Positions 8,700-17,215 of a DNA stretch of 64,000 nucleotides are shown one piece after another. A program made the translations under genes and the position numbers. Source of the stretch: Bradyrhizobium sp. CCGB01 (GTDB lineage Bacteria; Pseudomonadota; Alphaproteobacteria; Rhizobiales; Xanthobacteraceae); NCBI RefSeq assembly GCF_024199795.1, contig NZ_JANADK010000001.1:2790001-2854000 (forward strand), given 5' to 3'. Numbering within the stretch: the first letter of the stretch is position 1; every line of letters begins with the position of its first letter. Under the pieces are notes generated by a model. That model saw only the letters and a program-made list of their open reading frames with translations. It made no database searches and was not told the DNA's origin.

Positions 8700-8903
8700 C
8701 TATTGAGGTCCGCAGGCTGCTTTCCTCTTGAGTAGGTCGGCGAGGTCCATCTCGAACATCTGCTGGGTCTGCTCGAACAGTTTTAGAAGATCGATTGAAG
8801 CTGGCGTCCCGTCCTGGTCAACAAGCACTCGTTGGCGCTCTATGATGAGCCTGCCACGATCAACGTGGCGCTGCGCCAAAGCGATTCTTTTATCCAGCGT
8901 CAT
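8700..8903 (-). CDS. Small conserved protein (67 aa)
   Basis: The product begins MTLDKRIALAQRHVDRGRLI and is rich in charged helical segments (FEQTQQMFEMDLADLLKRK). I recognise it as a recurring short protein of Bradyrhizobium islands, function unknown. It is followed 31 bases later by the 54-residue gene on the same strand. Confidence 0.65.
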   Translation of the reverse strand: MTLDKRIALAQRHVDRGRLIIERQRVLVDQDGTPASIDLLKLFEQTQQMFEMDLADLLKRKAACGPQ

Positions 8904-8996
8904 TGCCAGTTCCTACCCGGAACCAGCGTGCGACCAGAAGTCAAAAACGGCCAGTTACAAATTCAAACCGCTGCGATCGGAAGCAGACAATGCTGG

Positions 8997-9200
8997 CTAT
9001 TTCGGTGGCTGCAGTCCGGGCGACCGGAGCCATTCGCTCACATGCGAGCCGGTCTCGCACTGGCGGGCCTTCCTCAGAAGGCGCTCCCGCTCAATACCTG
9101 GGGAGGCGTTTCTTGCCTCCTCACGCAAGCGCATGGCCTCTGCCGCTAGCCGTGTTTCCAATGTTTCGATTTGTTTGAAACGACGCCGACGCGGGGTCAT
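8997..9200 (-). CDS. Small conserved protein (67 aa)
   Basis: Begins MTPRRRRFKQIETLETRLAA and ends with SEWLRSPGLQPPK; the central stretch of Arg/Glu-rich helix and the C-terminal EWL-SPGL-P signature are typical of a small Bradyrhizobium family without a known role. An A/G-rich ribosome site (AAAGGAG) precedes it. Likely co-transcribed with the next two small genes. Confidence 0.68.
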   Translation of the reverse strand: MTPRRRRFKQIETLETRLAAEAMRLREEARNASPGIERERLLRKARQCETGSHVSEWLRSPGLQPPK

Positions 9201-9829
9201 GGCGCGCTCCTTTCCATGAGAGGAAGGCGGGAGCGCGTGATGGCGTTCTCATCACCGATAAATGCCACGGACCGTGCGGTGATGGACTAACCGTACAATA
9301 TCGGCACCGCGCGACGACAACTTAGGTTAACGAGCCGGGGACTATATTTTTGCGCGCGGCTCGAACTTTTCGGGAACCGCTCAAAAGGCGGATTTGGCTA
9401 TTAGGACACTGCCAAAATCAACTTAGGACACTTGGGGTCAAATACGGACAGTACCGCTCTGTTGTCCAAACCTAGATGGGCAGCAGCTCGCGACGTTTCC
9501 ATTCGAGCCAATTAATGTACATTTGGTCCAAGTATTCCTTGCGAATCTGGCCGCGAGCGGGAAAATATGCAGCGCGCGCCTATTTGTGGGGGGCTGCGCC
9601 GAACGGCCTCAGCGTCCGCGCCAGCCCCGGACCTGCTTGAAGCCGTTTTGCTTTGGTCACTAGCCTGTGGCACGCCCATTGCAAAGTTGAAGCCAACTGG
9701 GATTTCAGAGCTCAGTTAGAGAATAAGACGCTGCCGGGACGCGTATTTCGAGCCCGGCAGCGTTCTAATTTGGGACGAATGGGGCACCCGCCGCCTCGGT
9801 CGGAGCGCGTTCCCGCCGGAGAGGCCCTC
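9201..9829. other. Intergenic region, 629 bases
   Basis: No gene supported on either strand. It contains the second IS-end-like motif (9,399-9,434) and a strong hairpin near its right end (listed separately). Base composition is lower in GC than the neighbouring core genes. Confidence 0.4.
9728..9763 (-). terminator. Hairpin, probable terminator of the 88-aa gene
   Basis: ACGCTGCCGGG (9,728-9,738) pairs perfectly with CCCGGCAGCGT (9,753-9,763). On the minus strand it follows the stop of the gene at 9,830 and is trailed by a short T-rich stretch (TTATTCTCT). Confidence 0.5.
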
Positions 9830-10096
9830 CTATCGCGCGAGAAGATCCTCGCCAGGCGGGAGCAGCTTCACATATGTGCCGCTCTCGTGAAGCATCAGCC
9901 AGCCGCGTTCGACGGCGTACCGAATCCCAGCGCCGAACTCGCTGCCGCTGGCCTTCAGCTTGAATAGGAATGGCGCGTTGATCCGCTCGATGTAGATGCG
10001 GCCGTCCTGCACCGGCTCGATACTGGCCGCGAGTTCGACGAGCTTTCGGGCAGCCAACTCCCGGTCCGCATAGGGTCGTCCTTCGGCGTGCTTCAT
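9830..10096 (-). CDS. Conserved hypothetical protein (88 aa), paralogue at 17.9 kb
   Basis: The product begins MKHAEGRPYADRELAARKLV and contains IEPVQDGRIYIERINAPFLF and YAVERGWLMLHESGTYVKL. The last part looks like a winged-helix or DNA-binding wing, but I cannot assign a family. A degenerate copy (17,846-18,103) shares most residues, so purifying selection on this frame is likely. No signal peptide. Confidence 0.72.
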   Translation of the reverse strand: MKHAEGRPYADRELAARKLVELAASIEPVQDGRIYIERINAPFLFKLKASGSEFGAGIRYAVERGWLMLHESGTYVKLLPPGEDLLAR

Positions 10097-10218
10097 GCGC
10101 AGCTTTCCATATTTGATCCAGTCTTCCTAACTCCAAATTTGGAGTTCTGCCTAATTCAGCTAGGGTTGCCATGCAACCAATGCGCATTGTTGTGCTTGTA
10201 GGCCCATGAAGGGTTCAT

Positions 10219-10416
10219 TTGGTGCGGGTGATAACTGACAGCGGCGAGCGCCAGATCTGGCTTGCAGCGACGGAGCGCGACAACGCTGTCGACTACGTGC
10301 TCGATGCGATCCCCGAGGGCTGGAGGGCCAGCCTAGTCCAGCGGGAGTTGAGCGCCGAGGATGCGGCGGCCTTGCAAATGAAGCCAGGAGAAGTCCGCCA
10401 GCATCGACTGTCTTGA
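10219..10416 (+). CDS. Small hypothetical protein (65 aa), TTG or GTG start
   Basis: No ATG is available in frame; TTG 10,219 or GTG 10,222 follows GAAGGG at a suitable distance. The product contains AATERDNAVDYVLDAIPEGW, then a PGEVR motif near the C-terminus, matching a small Bradyrhizobium family (IAADD.A.AVD.VLEAVPEGW..) of unknown function. Confidence 0.55.
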   Translation: MVRVITDSGERQIWLAATERDNAVDYVLDAIPEGWRASLVQRELSAEDAAALQMKPGEVRQHRLS

Positions 10417-10534
10417 TAGCCTTGCGGGTGCGCTAGGGTGTACTCATAAACCCGAATCAGCCTTGCGCGGAGGTAGGGCCCGTGTCCGTTTAGTCTTCAA
10501 GACCGGACATCGCCAGTTCGCCCTAGCTAGTCCG

Positions 10535-11333
10535 CTAAGGACCAGAAGCGGTCGTTCCAATTAAGTGGACAAAGGGCCAAACGGAAACGCACGATCTCTT
10601 CTTCAGCAACCATCTTTGCCGGCAACGCGTTTTTGGTTCTAACCAGCAGGCATTTGGCGCTTGATAAGCCTCAGGCGGAAGATAGGCGCGATAATGCTCG
10701 ACGTACCAATCACTTGTGCGCGCACACTGCTGAACGGCCTTGCGCCCGTTCATCGCCCCTCGCCATTCGGAGAGGCCGACGCAGCCGAGCGGCAGCCGGA
10801 ATTCGCTCAGCTGCTCCAAGGCGCCCACCTGCTCGAACCAGGGATAAAGCGCAATGTCCGTCAGGGTAAAGCGATCTCCGAACACATAAGGCCCCCCTCC
10901 GGGGGCGCTTTGCCATTAACTCGTTCTCGAGAAACCACACGCTATCGACCATCTCGGCAGCAAGCTTCCGTCTCGCTTCCTCTTCCCGCGTGAAGATGAA
11001 GCGGTGCGTCGCCGAATAAAGTCGATCATCGACAAACTTGACCCAGATCCGGGCATGCGCCCGATCGGGAAGCGAGGCTGGCATCAATGGCGGGTCAGGG
11101 AAGACCTCGTCGAGATATTCGCTGATGACAGCCGATTCCCATAGCTTGGCCTCCCCGTGCAGCAGCAACGGGACCCTGCCACAGGGCGAGATCCGCACGA
11201 AGCTAGCGGGCTTGTTCTTGAGATCAATCTCGATCGCTTCCGCCAAAACACCCTTCTCGGCGAGCGCTAGACGCACCCGGTGCGCAAAGGGGCACAGCTT
11301 AAAAGAGTAAAACTGAAGCATGGGTCCGGTCAT
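10535..11333 (-). pseudogene. Glutathione S-transferase, frameshift in a G6 tract
   Basis: The thioredoxin-fold half starts MTGPMLQFYSFKLCPFAHRV with the GSH-site cis-Pro segment GRVPLLL and ESAVI. After about residue 148 the frame is lost at a run of six G (10,892-10,897 on the + strand are C). The helical half resumes in another frame with VFGDRFTLTDIALYPWFEQV, an intact N-capping box motif. GSTs conjugate glutathione to electrophiles. The last codons and stop (10,535) lie in the conserved left end of element A, so the gene's own C-terminus was replaced when it became cargo. Slippage or a base-call error in the tract could restore the frame. Confidence 0.78.
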
Positions 11334-11353
11334 GTCTTTGGCCGCCTGACAGG

Positions 11354-11908
11354 TCATTCCGTCACGTCCAATCCACGCGCGATCGCGGCGACCTGCTCGA
11401 GCTTGACAGGTCGGACCAGTGGATCGGCGTGGCGGTGCGCCAGTTGCAACTCGGAGCCTGCCTTACGGTAGACCTCCGTTACGCGCAGCGACCAGTCTTG
11501 CTCGGGCAGCCCTCCCACCTCTGCAGTCTGCCGCTCGATCATGACGAGCACCACCATGTCCTCGCATGCGTAGGTCTGCAAGAGTTCCAGGTCGGTCTTG
11601 CCGTTGCGGAAGTACCGAGCCCGCTCCGCCATGCGCCCCGGGCTCATGTCGAAGCCGCGGCTCGGAGGGCCGCCGAAGGGTTGCATCAGGGTGAAGTCGG
11701 CGGCGATACGAACGAGATCTGACCAGCGCTGCATGTCGCCTCGCATGAACGCCGCATTCTTCTCGGCAGCCCGGGCCACCAGCTCCGCAACGGGTTCGGC
11801 GGCAGCCGCGGAATCGATGGAAAGGGAAGCGACTGCCGCTACCGCGAGCGCGGTACGCCTGGTCATCGCTTGTACCTGCTGGTCCTCATTGCCAATATGC
11901 TCTGACAT
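11354..11908 (-). CDS. SnoaL-like/NTF2-fold exported protein
   Basis: About 184 residues from the ATG at 11,908, chosen because AGGAC lies just upstream. The N-terminus has TRRTALAVAAVASLSIDSAA with AxA-type cleavage (twin Arg present, possibly Tat). The rest, from AELVARAAEKNAAFMRGDMQ on, follows the SnoaL/DUF4440 pattern of a cone-shaped alpha+beta barrel. No catalytic residues can be assigned. The GST gene starts 20 bases later on the same strand, and the divergent LysR gene at 12,043 probably controls both. Confidence 0.75.
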   Translation of the reverse strand: MSEHIGNEDQQVQAMTRRTALAVAAVASLSIDSAAAAEPVAELVARAAEKNAAFMRGDMQRWSDLVRIAADFTLMQPFGGPPSRGFDMSPGRMAERARYFRNGKTDLELLQTYACEDMVVLVMIERQTAEVGGLPEQDWSLRVTEVYRKAGSELQLAHRHADPLVRPVKLEQVAAIARGLDVTE

Positions 11909-11932
11909 TGCACTGTCCTGTTCAGTATTCGT

Positions 11933-11948
11933 GACGGCGATCGCCGTC
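11933..11948. promoter_or_regulatory. Perfect 16-bp palindrome upstream of SnoaL-like gene
   Basis: GACGGCGATCGCCGTC is self-complementary over all 16 bases and lies 25 bases before the SnoaL-like start, within its presumed leader. It may be a second regulator site or an RNA hairpin. Confidence 0.35.
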
Positions 11949-11989
11949 GTGGGTTCCTGGTCGGTTACCTGTCGATTTGGATTGCAACG

Positions 11990-12008
11990 GATGAGAGATG
12001 GTCTCATC
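11990..12008. promoter_or_regulatory. Probable LysR operator in element A
   Basis: GATGAGA (11,990-11,996) and TCTCATC (12,002-12,008) form a perfect 7-bp dyad with a 5-base centre, containing the T-N11-A core typical of LysR sites. It lies between the divergent LysR and SnoaL/GST genes. Function inferred from place and form. Confidence 0.5.
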
Positions 12009-12042
12009 TTGCACATGAAGCCAGTGATAAGAACTCAGGACC

Positions 12043-13029
12043 GTGCTGAACGCAGCTCAGCTCCTTCGCATCGATCTCCGTCTCCTCGTCTTGTTCAGCA
12101 CAGTGCTAGAGGAGGGCCATGTGGCGCGCGCGGCGCAGAGGCTCAATCTCACCCCGTCCGCGGTCAGCCATGGCCTGCGCCGACTGCGGCGCCTCCTGCA
12201 TGACCCGTTGTTTCTAAAGACGCCCAGTGGCGTGAAGCCGACGGACCGGGCGCGGGCGCTCGCGGGTCCCGTTGCCGAGTTGCTCACCCGTGTGGAAGGG
12301 ATCGTTTCAACGGCAGGACCATTCAATCCGAAAACCGCGCAACGCTGCTTCACGATCGGTGCGCCGGATGCGCTGGCGGCCGTCTTTCTCGGACCATTGG
12401 TTGCCTGCCTGGCACGTGAGGCGCCGGGTATCGACGTCCGGCTTCTGCAGCTGATGCCGCAACATCGCGGCAGGCCGACGAGCCAGGTCTGGCAGACCAC
12501 TCTGACGGAGATCGATGCGCAACGGCTCGATATTGCGGTTCTGCCGATCGGCCCGCCACCGCCTCGCTTCGCCGAGCGGCTGCTCTTCGAGGAGGACTTC
12601 GTCATTGCCATGCGAAAGGGGCATCCGCTCGCACGCAAGCCGAGCCTCCCGGCTTATCTAGCTGCGCGGCACATGCTCGTTTCGGCTATCGGCGATGCAT
12701 TGGGGGTCGTGGATGCCAAGTTGGCCGAGAAAGGACATTCGCGGCGTGTTGCGCTGACGGTACCGAATTTCATGATGGCTCTGGTGCAGCTGGCCGAGAG
12801 CGATCTGGTAGCGACCTTGCCCCGTCACCTGGTCGAGCGCCATGCCGCGCATTTTAATTTGGTTACGCGCGCGGTGCCGCTTCCTTGGACGCCTGATCCG
12901 GTGCGCATCATCACATCGCAGGCCGCGATGGCCGATGCCGGCATCGCCTGGCTGTTCGAGACCATCGCGCGCTGCATCGGCCTAGGCAAGGCGCCGCGCT
13001 CGGGAAAGGCGGCGCGGATTCGCAATTGA
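12043..13029 (+). CDS. LysR-family regulator (element A cargo)
   Basis: A 328-residue protein with GTG as start (no earlier usable codon; AGGA lies close upstream). The helix-turn-helix covers about residues 10-68 (VARAAQRLNLTPSAVSHGLR), followed by a NodD/LinR-type ligand domain. It is divergent from the SnoaL-like and GST genes with an operator-like dyad in between, so the element carries a self-contained regulated unit. The ligand is probably the toxic or xenobiotic substrate of the cargo enzymes; that is inference. Confidence 0.85.
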   Translation: MLNAAQLLRIDLRLLVLFSTVLEEGHVARAAQRLNLTPSAVSHGLRRLRRLLHDPLFLKTPSGVKPTDRARALAGPVAELLTRVEGIVSTAGPFNPKTAQRCFTIGAPDALAAVFLGPLVACLAREAPGIDVRLLQLMPQHRGRPTSQVWQTTLTEIDAQRLDIAVLPIGPPPPRFAERLLFEEDFVIAMRKGHPLARKPSLPAYLAARHMLVSAIGDALGVVDAKLAEKGHSRRVALTVPNFMMALVQLAESDLVATLPRHLVERHAAHFNLVTRAVPLPWTPDPVRIITSQAAMADAGIAWLFETIARCIGLGKAPRSGKAARIRN

Positions 13030-13310
13030 GCTCAGGACCTGCTGAGGACGTCGGCCTCCGCTTTCTGAAGACAGGCCTTGCTACCTATGTCGCACCTTGC
13101 ACCAGCGAGCCGGCGATGAGATTTGCCCTGTGTGCTTTTGGGGGGCGACGGGGAAGATGATCACGATGCTGGTGAGGTCCGGCGTGGGCCCAATAGATCA
13201 CTATCGCTTACTAGAGCGGGTGCTTCGGATCCGGCACACGCAGGCACCTTCGCCCTCCCACAGAAGTAGAGCGCTAAATTACTGTCCATCGAGCTTAGCG
13301 GGCCGAGCTT
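13030..13310. other. Non-coding interior of element A right side
   Basis: No credible gene between the LysR stop and the conserved right end. I see no further repeats in it. Confidence 0.4.
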
Positions 13311-13439
13311 GGTCCGCTACGGGTCACAAGCCGCCGACCACGCTCAAGCTGGCAGACTTCCCCTTTGTGTTGGTAAGCGGACGTTTATGAGTATGTGCCC
13401 TAGTACGATTCTGGAGCTTTTCGGCCGCTTGCGCAGCAA

Positions 13440-13625
13440 AGATGTGCTGGCGGGGGAGGTAGCTCTCCGCCGGCTTGCAGCTGTCAAATTACGAACCGCA
13501 GACGCAGCGCATGAGGCGTGTTTCTGCCTCACTGTCGAGCTTCTCGCCACGCGCCCGACTTGGCCGCAACCTCAGCCCTCCAATCGCGATCTTGGCGCCA
13601 TTCGGCCTAGACATTGTCGGCGATG
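13440..13625 (-). pseudogene. Decayed partial copy of the 18.1-18.6 kb hypothetical gene
   Basis: On the minus strand the segment reads RARGEKLDSEAETRLMRCVC, a stop codon, then FDSCKPAESY. This matches the C-terminus of the gene at 18,100 (RGRGEKLDSEIPSTLMRCVC-RPK-FDSCNPAESY). The in-frame TAA replaces the Lys codon. DNA similarity runs from about 13,450 to 13,620. The 5' part of the gene is missing. Confidence 0.65.
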
Positions 13626-13896
13626 CTCGGCTGCGGATCCGATCACACGGTCTCGGCATACCGCGTTTTCATCTGACGTGGTTTTGAGCGATGATCGGTT
13701 CTCGACTGGTACGGAGATTTGGGCGTTGAATCTTCGGGTGACGATATCAGCAGTGTTTGTGGTCGTTCTTGGATCGCTTGCTTCGGCTTGCGTGAGCACG
13801 TTGGCCCATTCAGCTGCTCCTTGAGCTCGTCGTGACCACCTTCGCGGCGACAGATAAAAATTCCTTCACCGTTTATCTTCTTCCGTGCGCAGGCGG

Positions 13897-15180
13897 TTAC
13901 GTGCCACGCGAAATATTTGACAGCTTCAAAATGAAAAGGGGCAGCGTTAGCCATAGCAGTCCGTATGCGTCAAACAGAGCTCCGGTTAGAGACGATTGCG
14001 CAATATAGTAGGCAAAGACGCATGCTGCGACTGTGGTCGCGATCGCCGCAGGGTCTTTGCCGCGTCCCAGACTGGAAATGAGGCCAAGCAGTGATCCGGC
14101 AACAAAGGTCGCGAACAATGCGTACCAAGGGCCTGCCTCGGCATAGCCGGAGATGTTCACAGGTGCAGGCTGATAGCCTGTCGTGGACGTGACATTTGGA
14201 AAGACCTTAGGAAATATTAGTGTTGGCGGGAAGCATCGTTGCTCACCAAAGACTCGACGTAGCCACGATGGATCGATGCCACATCGGCGTTCTGGGTCTG
14301 AGAAGGTTTCTACATAGAAGGGAAAGCCGACGGCCATCCTCAATAAGTTGGAGCGAACCATCCGGATCGCGAAGATCCGAAACGTTGACAGGCGATCTGG
14401 TCGCGTTCCCTCTGGTCGCGATCCCTCCGCAAAGGGTGCGGGCGATACAACGTGTTCAGCAGCGCAAAACTGAGTGATGCTAAGCGCGAGGAAGAGAGCG
14501 GCAGCAATCGGCAGCACGAGAATGCCGCTGCGTAAAACTCCGAATTCTGAGAGTGCGAGCGTCAGCGCCACCATCAAGAGGTAGATGAATGCTGGCGCCT
14601 TCTGCATTGTCGCAAGGTCAAGACTGAGAATGACGACGCTTAGAACGAAAAAGGACAGCAACGCCGGTTTGTCTTTACCCATCACGCCGCGTGCAAGCAG
14701 ATAGCAACTGAGCATCGGGAGGCTCGCAAAGGCGAAGGCAAAGTAGAAGTTTCCAAGCGAACTCTGCAATTCGGCCCGACGCAGGATCTTGGCTTCGTAG
14801 CACGAGGTCAGGTCCCATGGGGCTGTCAGAAGGTTGTGGCCGCCAGACAGCGAAAGGCGATAGAGGCAGTAGGCAGTCATCGCCAACGCGGTGGCGATTG
14901 GAAACCAAATGGGTACCTTTGATTTTTCAGAGAAGATGGGGCGATCGATCAAGCCTCCTGCCAGCACCGCGGCTGTCGGCAGCGCGACCACAAAGACTAG
15001 CAGCAGCATCCAATACGTCAGAGAGCCGAGGGTGGCCCCCGAAATGATATTGGGTTCATGGCCCACGTACGCCATGAGCTGGTCGCGGCCGAATGAGAAA
15101 GGGAAGATCGCCGCGCCGACTCCCGTCGTAAGGATATAGGCGCCCACTGCAATAGAAATTGCTAGGTAAGTGCGCTTCAC
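13897..15180 (-). CDS. Multi-spanning membrane protein, O-antigen polymerase-like
   Basis: A 427-residue protein from GTG 15,180 (GGAAGAG upstream). At least ten hydrophobic spans are visible, with a large, Cys- and Pro-containing loop (about residues 255-345) before the last three spans. This layout resembles Wzy-type oligosaccharide repeat polymerases, but I see no decisive motif. Its GC content and codon use are lower than in core genes, as is usual for surface-polysaccharide genes gained by transfer. No other polysaccharide gene lies beside it. Confidence 0.7.
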   Translation of the reverse strand: MKRTYLAISIAVGAYILTTGVGAAIFPFSFGRDQLMAYVGHEPNIISGATLGSLTYWMLLLVFVVALPTAAVLAGGLIDRPIFSEKSKVPIWFPIATALAMTAYCLYRLSLSGGHNLLTAPWDLTSCYEAKILRRAELQSSLGNFYFAFAFASLPMLSCYLLARGVMGKDKPALLSFFVLSVVILSLDLATMQKAPAFIYLLMVALTLALSEFGVLRSGILVLPIAAALFLALSITQFCAAEHVVSPAPFAEGSRPEGTRPDRLSTFRIFAIRMVRSNLLRMAVGFPFYVETFSDPERRCGIDPSWLRRVFGEQRCFPPTLIFPKVFPNVTSTTGYQPAPVNISGYAEAGPWYALFATFVAGSLLGLISSLGRGKDPAAIATTVAACVFAYYIAQSSLTGALFDAYGLLWLTLPLFILKLSNISRGT

Positions 15181-15860
15181 AGCTCTTCCCGCATAGTCTG
15201 TGGGCGCGCGCTAAACGCTGCGCTTATTGCTCGAATGTGGCCCGGTTGTTCTGTAAACAGTGTCGCGACCCTTGAGGGTAAAGAAGGCCTTCGAAAGGCG
15301 AAGCGGCAACCCTTGGGGAAATCCACGGGGAGCTACGGGACTGCAGCACTGTTGGCGGTATCCTCTAGTCGTCCGCGCTGGTGGTTCTTGGCGCGCAGCG
15401 CGGTCCGCTCTCCAGTCATTTCCTCCACGTAGTCCTCAATGGTTAACTGCTTCTCGCGGTTGCCGAAGCGCCCGGGCTTTCGTGCCGACGATGAGGTAGC
15501 GCGAAGTCGATCGAGCTCAGCGAGGTCTGCCTTCAAGCGTTCGTCTTCTGCTCCTCATCGATCTTGCGCTTCCGTCCATTATGGTGAGCTTTCGCGGCCG
15601 CGCGGTTCTCTGCCCTGGGCATGACGTCATCGAAACGCGGCGCCAGCGAGAGTAAAATTGTCGTTTATAGTGGCTGGAAACCAGCGCGAGCTGCTGTACT
15701 TCATGGGTGGGAACAGGTCGCTCGGGCTGCCGATCCGGCTGTGACAAGGAGCGCCGAACGACCGAGATCGGACCTTGCCGCAACCTTGGAACTATATGCA
15801 CGCTACTCGCACAAGTGTTGTTGCCACAGTTTTGCACCACAGCAGGATCAGCATCTGCCA
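15181..15860. other. Region of doubtful coding content
   Basis: The clearest reading is a minus-strand frame at 15,333-15,536 (67 codons, TTG start) containing KPGRFGNREKQLTIEDYVEE and EMTGERTALRAKNHQRGRLE. Its start overlaps, by TGA/TTG, the end of another minus-strand frame ending in KAHHNGRKRKIDEEQKTNA. The two could be halves of one frameshifted gene. I do not recognise a family. Confidence 0.35.
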
Positions 15861-16154
15861 ATGGGCGCACGTGGTCGAATGAAACGAGACGTGGAAGAGC
15901 TCTGGCGGCTAGAGCAGATCTGCCTAGCTGAGGCCGCGCTTGCCTCGATGCATTGCGAGCGGATCGGACTACTGAAGGTCGCCGAGGATTGTAGGCGCTC
16001 GGCGGCCGAGATCGAGGCGCGGGCCGCCCTTCAGAGTCAAGCTCGCAGTTTTTTTGGGGATATCGTGGATACGCAGACACCAATGGGCCCGGTCGCGTGG
16101 GCGTGCGGTTTGATCAGCTTGGCGCTGTTTGTCGCGCTCTATCTTCCTTGGTAA
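15861..16154 (+). CDS. Small protein with C-terminal membrane anchor
   Basis: From ATG 15,861 (or ATG 15,879) about 97 residues follow: MKRDVEELWRLEQICLAEAA, a helical charged middle with a DCRRSAAEIEA segment, and one C-terminal span (WACGLISLALFVALYLPW). The first part resembles a widespread Bradyrhizobium small-protein family (RLE..CL.QA); the tail anchor is plain in the sequence. Function unknown; start uncertain. Confidence 0.5.
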   Translation: MGARGRMKRDVEELWRLEQICLAEAALASMHCERIGLLKVAEDCRRSAAEIEARAALQSQARSFFGDIVDTQTPMGPVAWACGLISLALFVALYLPW

Positions 16155-16340
16155 GCCGATCGCGAGTCCATCACAAAGGCCCGCCGGTTCACGCTGGCGA
16201 GTTTTTATCGCTGACGCTTAACGAACGAAAACTCGTTAGGACCGGCGATTCCTTTGTTGATATTTTCCCTGATGACGTGATTTTAGATCGGCTTTAAAAT
16301 CGTTCCTGCTTTGGAACGCGGCGGGTTTTGGAGCTGGGTC

Positions 16341-16523
16341 ATGCGAGGCTTTCGTGCTTATCTAATCGGCGAAGACGGTCACATAGTGTCTCGAGTTGAC
16401 ATTGAGGCGCAGGACGAAGCGGTTGCGAGAGAGCGAGCCAAGCAGCTGGTGGACGGGCACGCCGTAGAGCTTTGGGAAGGTGCGACCAGGCTCGCTAGGT
16501 TTGAGCCCATTACGAAGCACTAA
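16341..16523 (+). CDS. Small conserved protein (60 aa)
   Basis: The ATG at 16,341 has GGAG 7 bases upstream. The product starts MRGFRAYLIGEDGHIVSRVD and contains ERAKQLVDGHAVELWEG, a well-known short family in Bradyrhizobium. The RAYLIGEDGHI opening and the VDGH-VELW box are its signature; no function is known. Confidence 0.8.
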   Translation: MRGFRAYLIGEDGHIVSRVDIEAQDEAVARERAKQLVDGHAVELWEGATRLARFEPITKH

Positions 16524-16608
16524 ATGCGTTAAGGCCGCCAGTTGGCCCGGAGGGACTACCGCCGAATCTTCCAGTGCGGATTTTACGGGTTGGGTGTAAT
16601 TACACGGG

Positions 16609-16776
16609 ATGGAGCGGACACCGGAAGAGCGTTGGGAACTACAGTTCTCTCTGATCACGAAAGTGGAGCAGTGCCGAAGGCTTGCGCGCCAAATCAACGA
16701 TCCGGTTATTGCCCAGCGCCTACTTGCTCTCGCTGACCAATACGTTCGCCAAATCCAAACCGGCAGCGACGAGTAA
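16609..16776 (+). CDS. Small hypothetical protein (55 aa)
   Basis: ATG 16,609 to TAA 16,774-16,776. The product starts MERTPEERWELQFSLITKVE and continues as one charged amphipathic helix (RRLARQINDPVIAQRLLALA). The even spread of charged and hydrophobic residues argues for a real gene. Not recognised. Confidence 0.5.
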   Translation: MERTPEERWELQFSLITKVEQCRRLARQINDPVIAQRLLALADQYVRQIQTGSDE

Positions 16777-16837
16777 TGCCGCCTCAGTTAGCAGCCTAGG
16801 TCGCGAAGAGGGAGTGCGTCGCGGGCGACCTTGGGAT

Positions 16838-17089
16838 TCACCTATCTTCCCCCTTATCCGAACCGGCTTCTCCTGCATCCCAACCCTTCTCTGTAGGCTG
16901 ATAACGTTCTCCCTGTTTCACCAGCCAGCCGCCTTCAACCATCTTCTCTGCCAAAGCCTTCGAGCATGCCAGCTGGTTGCTGCCGGGGTAATACAGGCCG
17001 TCTCTGCGCTCGACCATAAAGCCGTAGACGCGCACCAGGCGAAGCGCTTTCAGCATGCCGGGAATGAGAACTACGGTCGTGCTCGTCAT
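16838..17089 (-). CDS. Hypothetical protein with winged-helix-like end (83 aa)
   Basis: ATG 17,089 chosen (GAG upstream; an upstream in-frame start at 17,131 adds 14 residues). Contains YGFMVERRDGLYYPGSNQLA and ALAEKMVEGGWLVKQGERY. The last part has the form of a recognition helix and wing. No family recognised with confidence. Confidence 0.5.
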   Translation of the reverse strand: MTSTTVVLIPGMLKALRLVRVYGFMVERRDGLYYPGSNQLACSKALAEKMVEGGWLVKQGERYQPTEKGWDAGEAGSDKGEDR

Positions 17090-17215
17090 TGCTCTCAAAG
17101 CAACGCCACCACCGAACGTTCCCGAAGCCACTCGGCAAAACCTGCGTCAAATTTATCGATTTCAGCGGCTCGGAACGAGCGCGAGCCGCTGCGGGTCGTG
17201 GGTGTGTAGAAATAT

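Larger units (their letters stand above)
10433..13403. mobile_element. Transposase-less, cargo-carrying element A (2,971 bp)
   Basis: The left end CTAGGGTGTACTCATAAAC (10,433-10,451) and right end (13,383-13,403) are inverted copies of the perfect 21-bp terminal repeat of element B at 61,553-62,397. Here each end has a small change (two bases missing on the left, three substitutions on the right). The subterminal sequence is shared with B as well: about 115 bp on the left (10,433-10,549) and 92 bp on the right (13,311-13,403). Both ends sit in CTAG with TA as the probable target duplication, as for IS630-type transposition. Cargo: GST, SnoaL-like and LysR genes. No transposase. Confidence 0.75.

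Noticed and set aside
10433..13403. Transposase within element A or B
   Set aside because: No DDE-type frame or fragment seen in either interior on any strand; the GST, SnoaL and LysR genes account for A.
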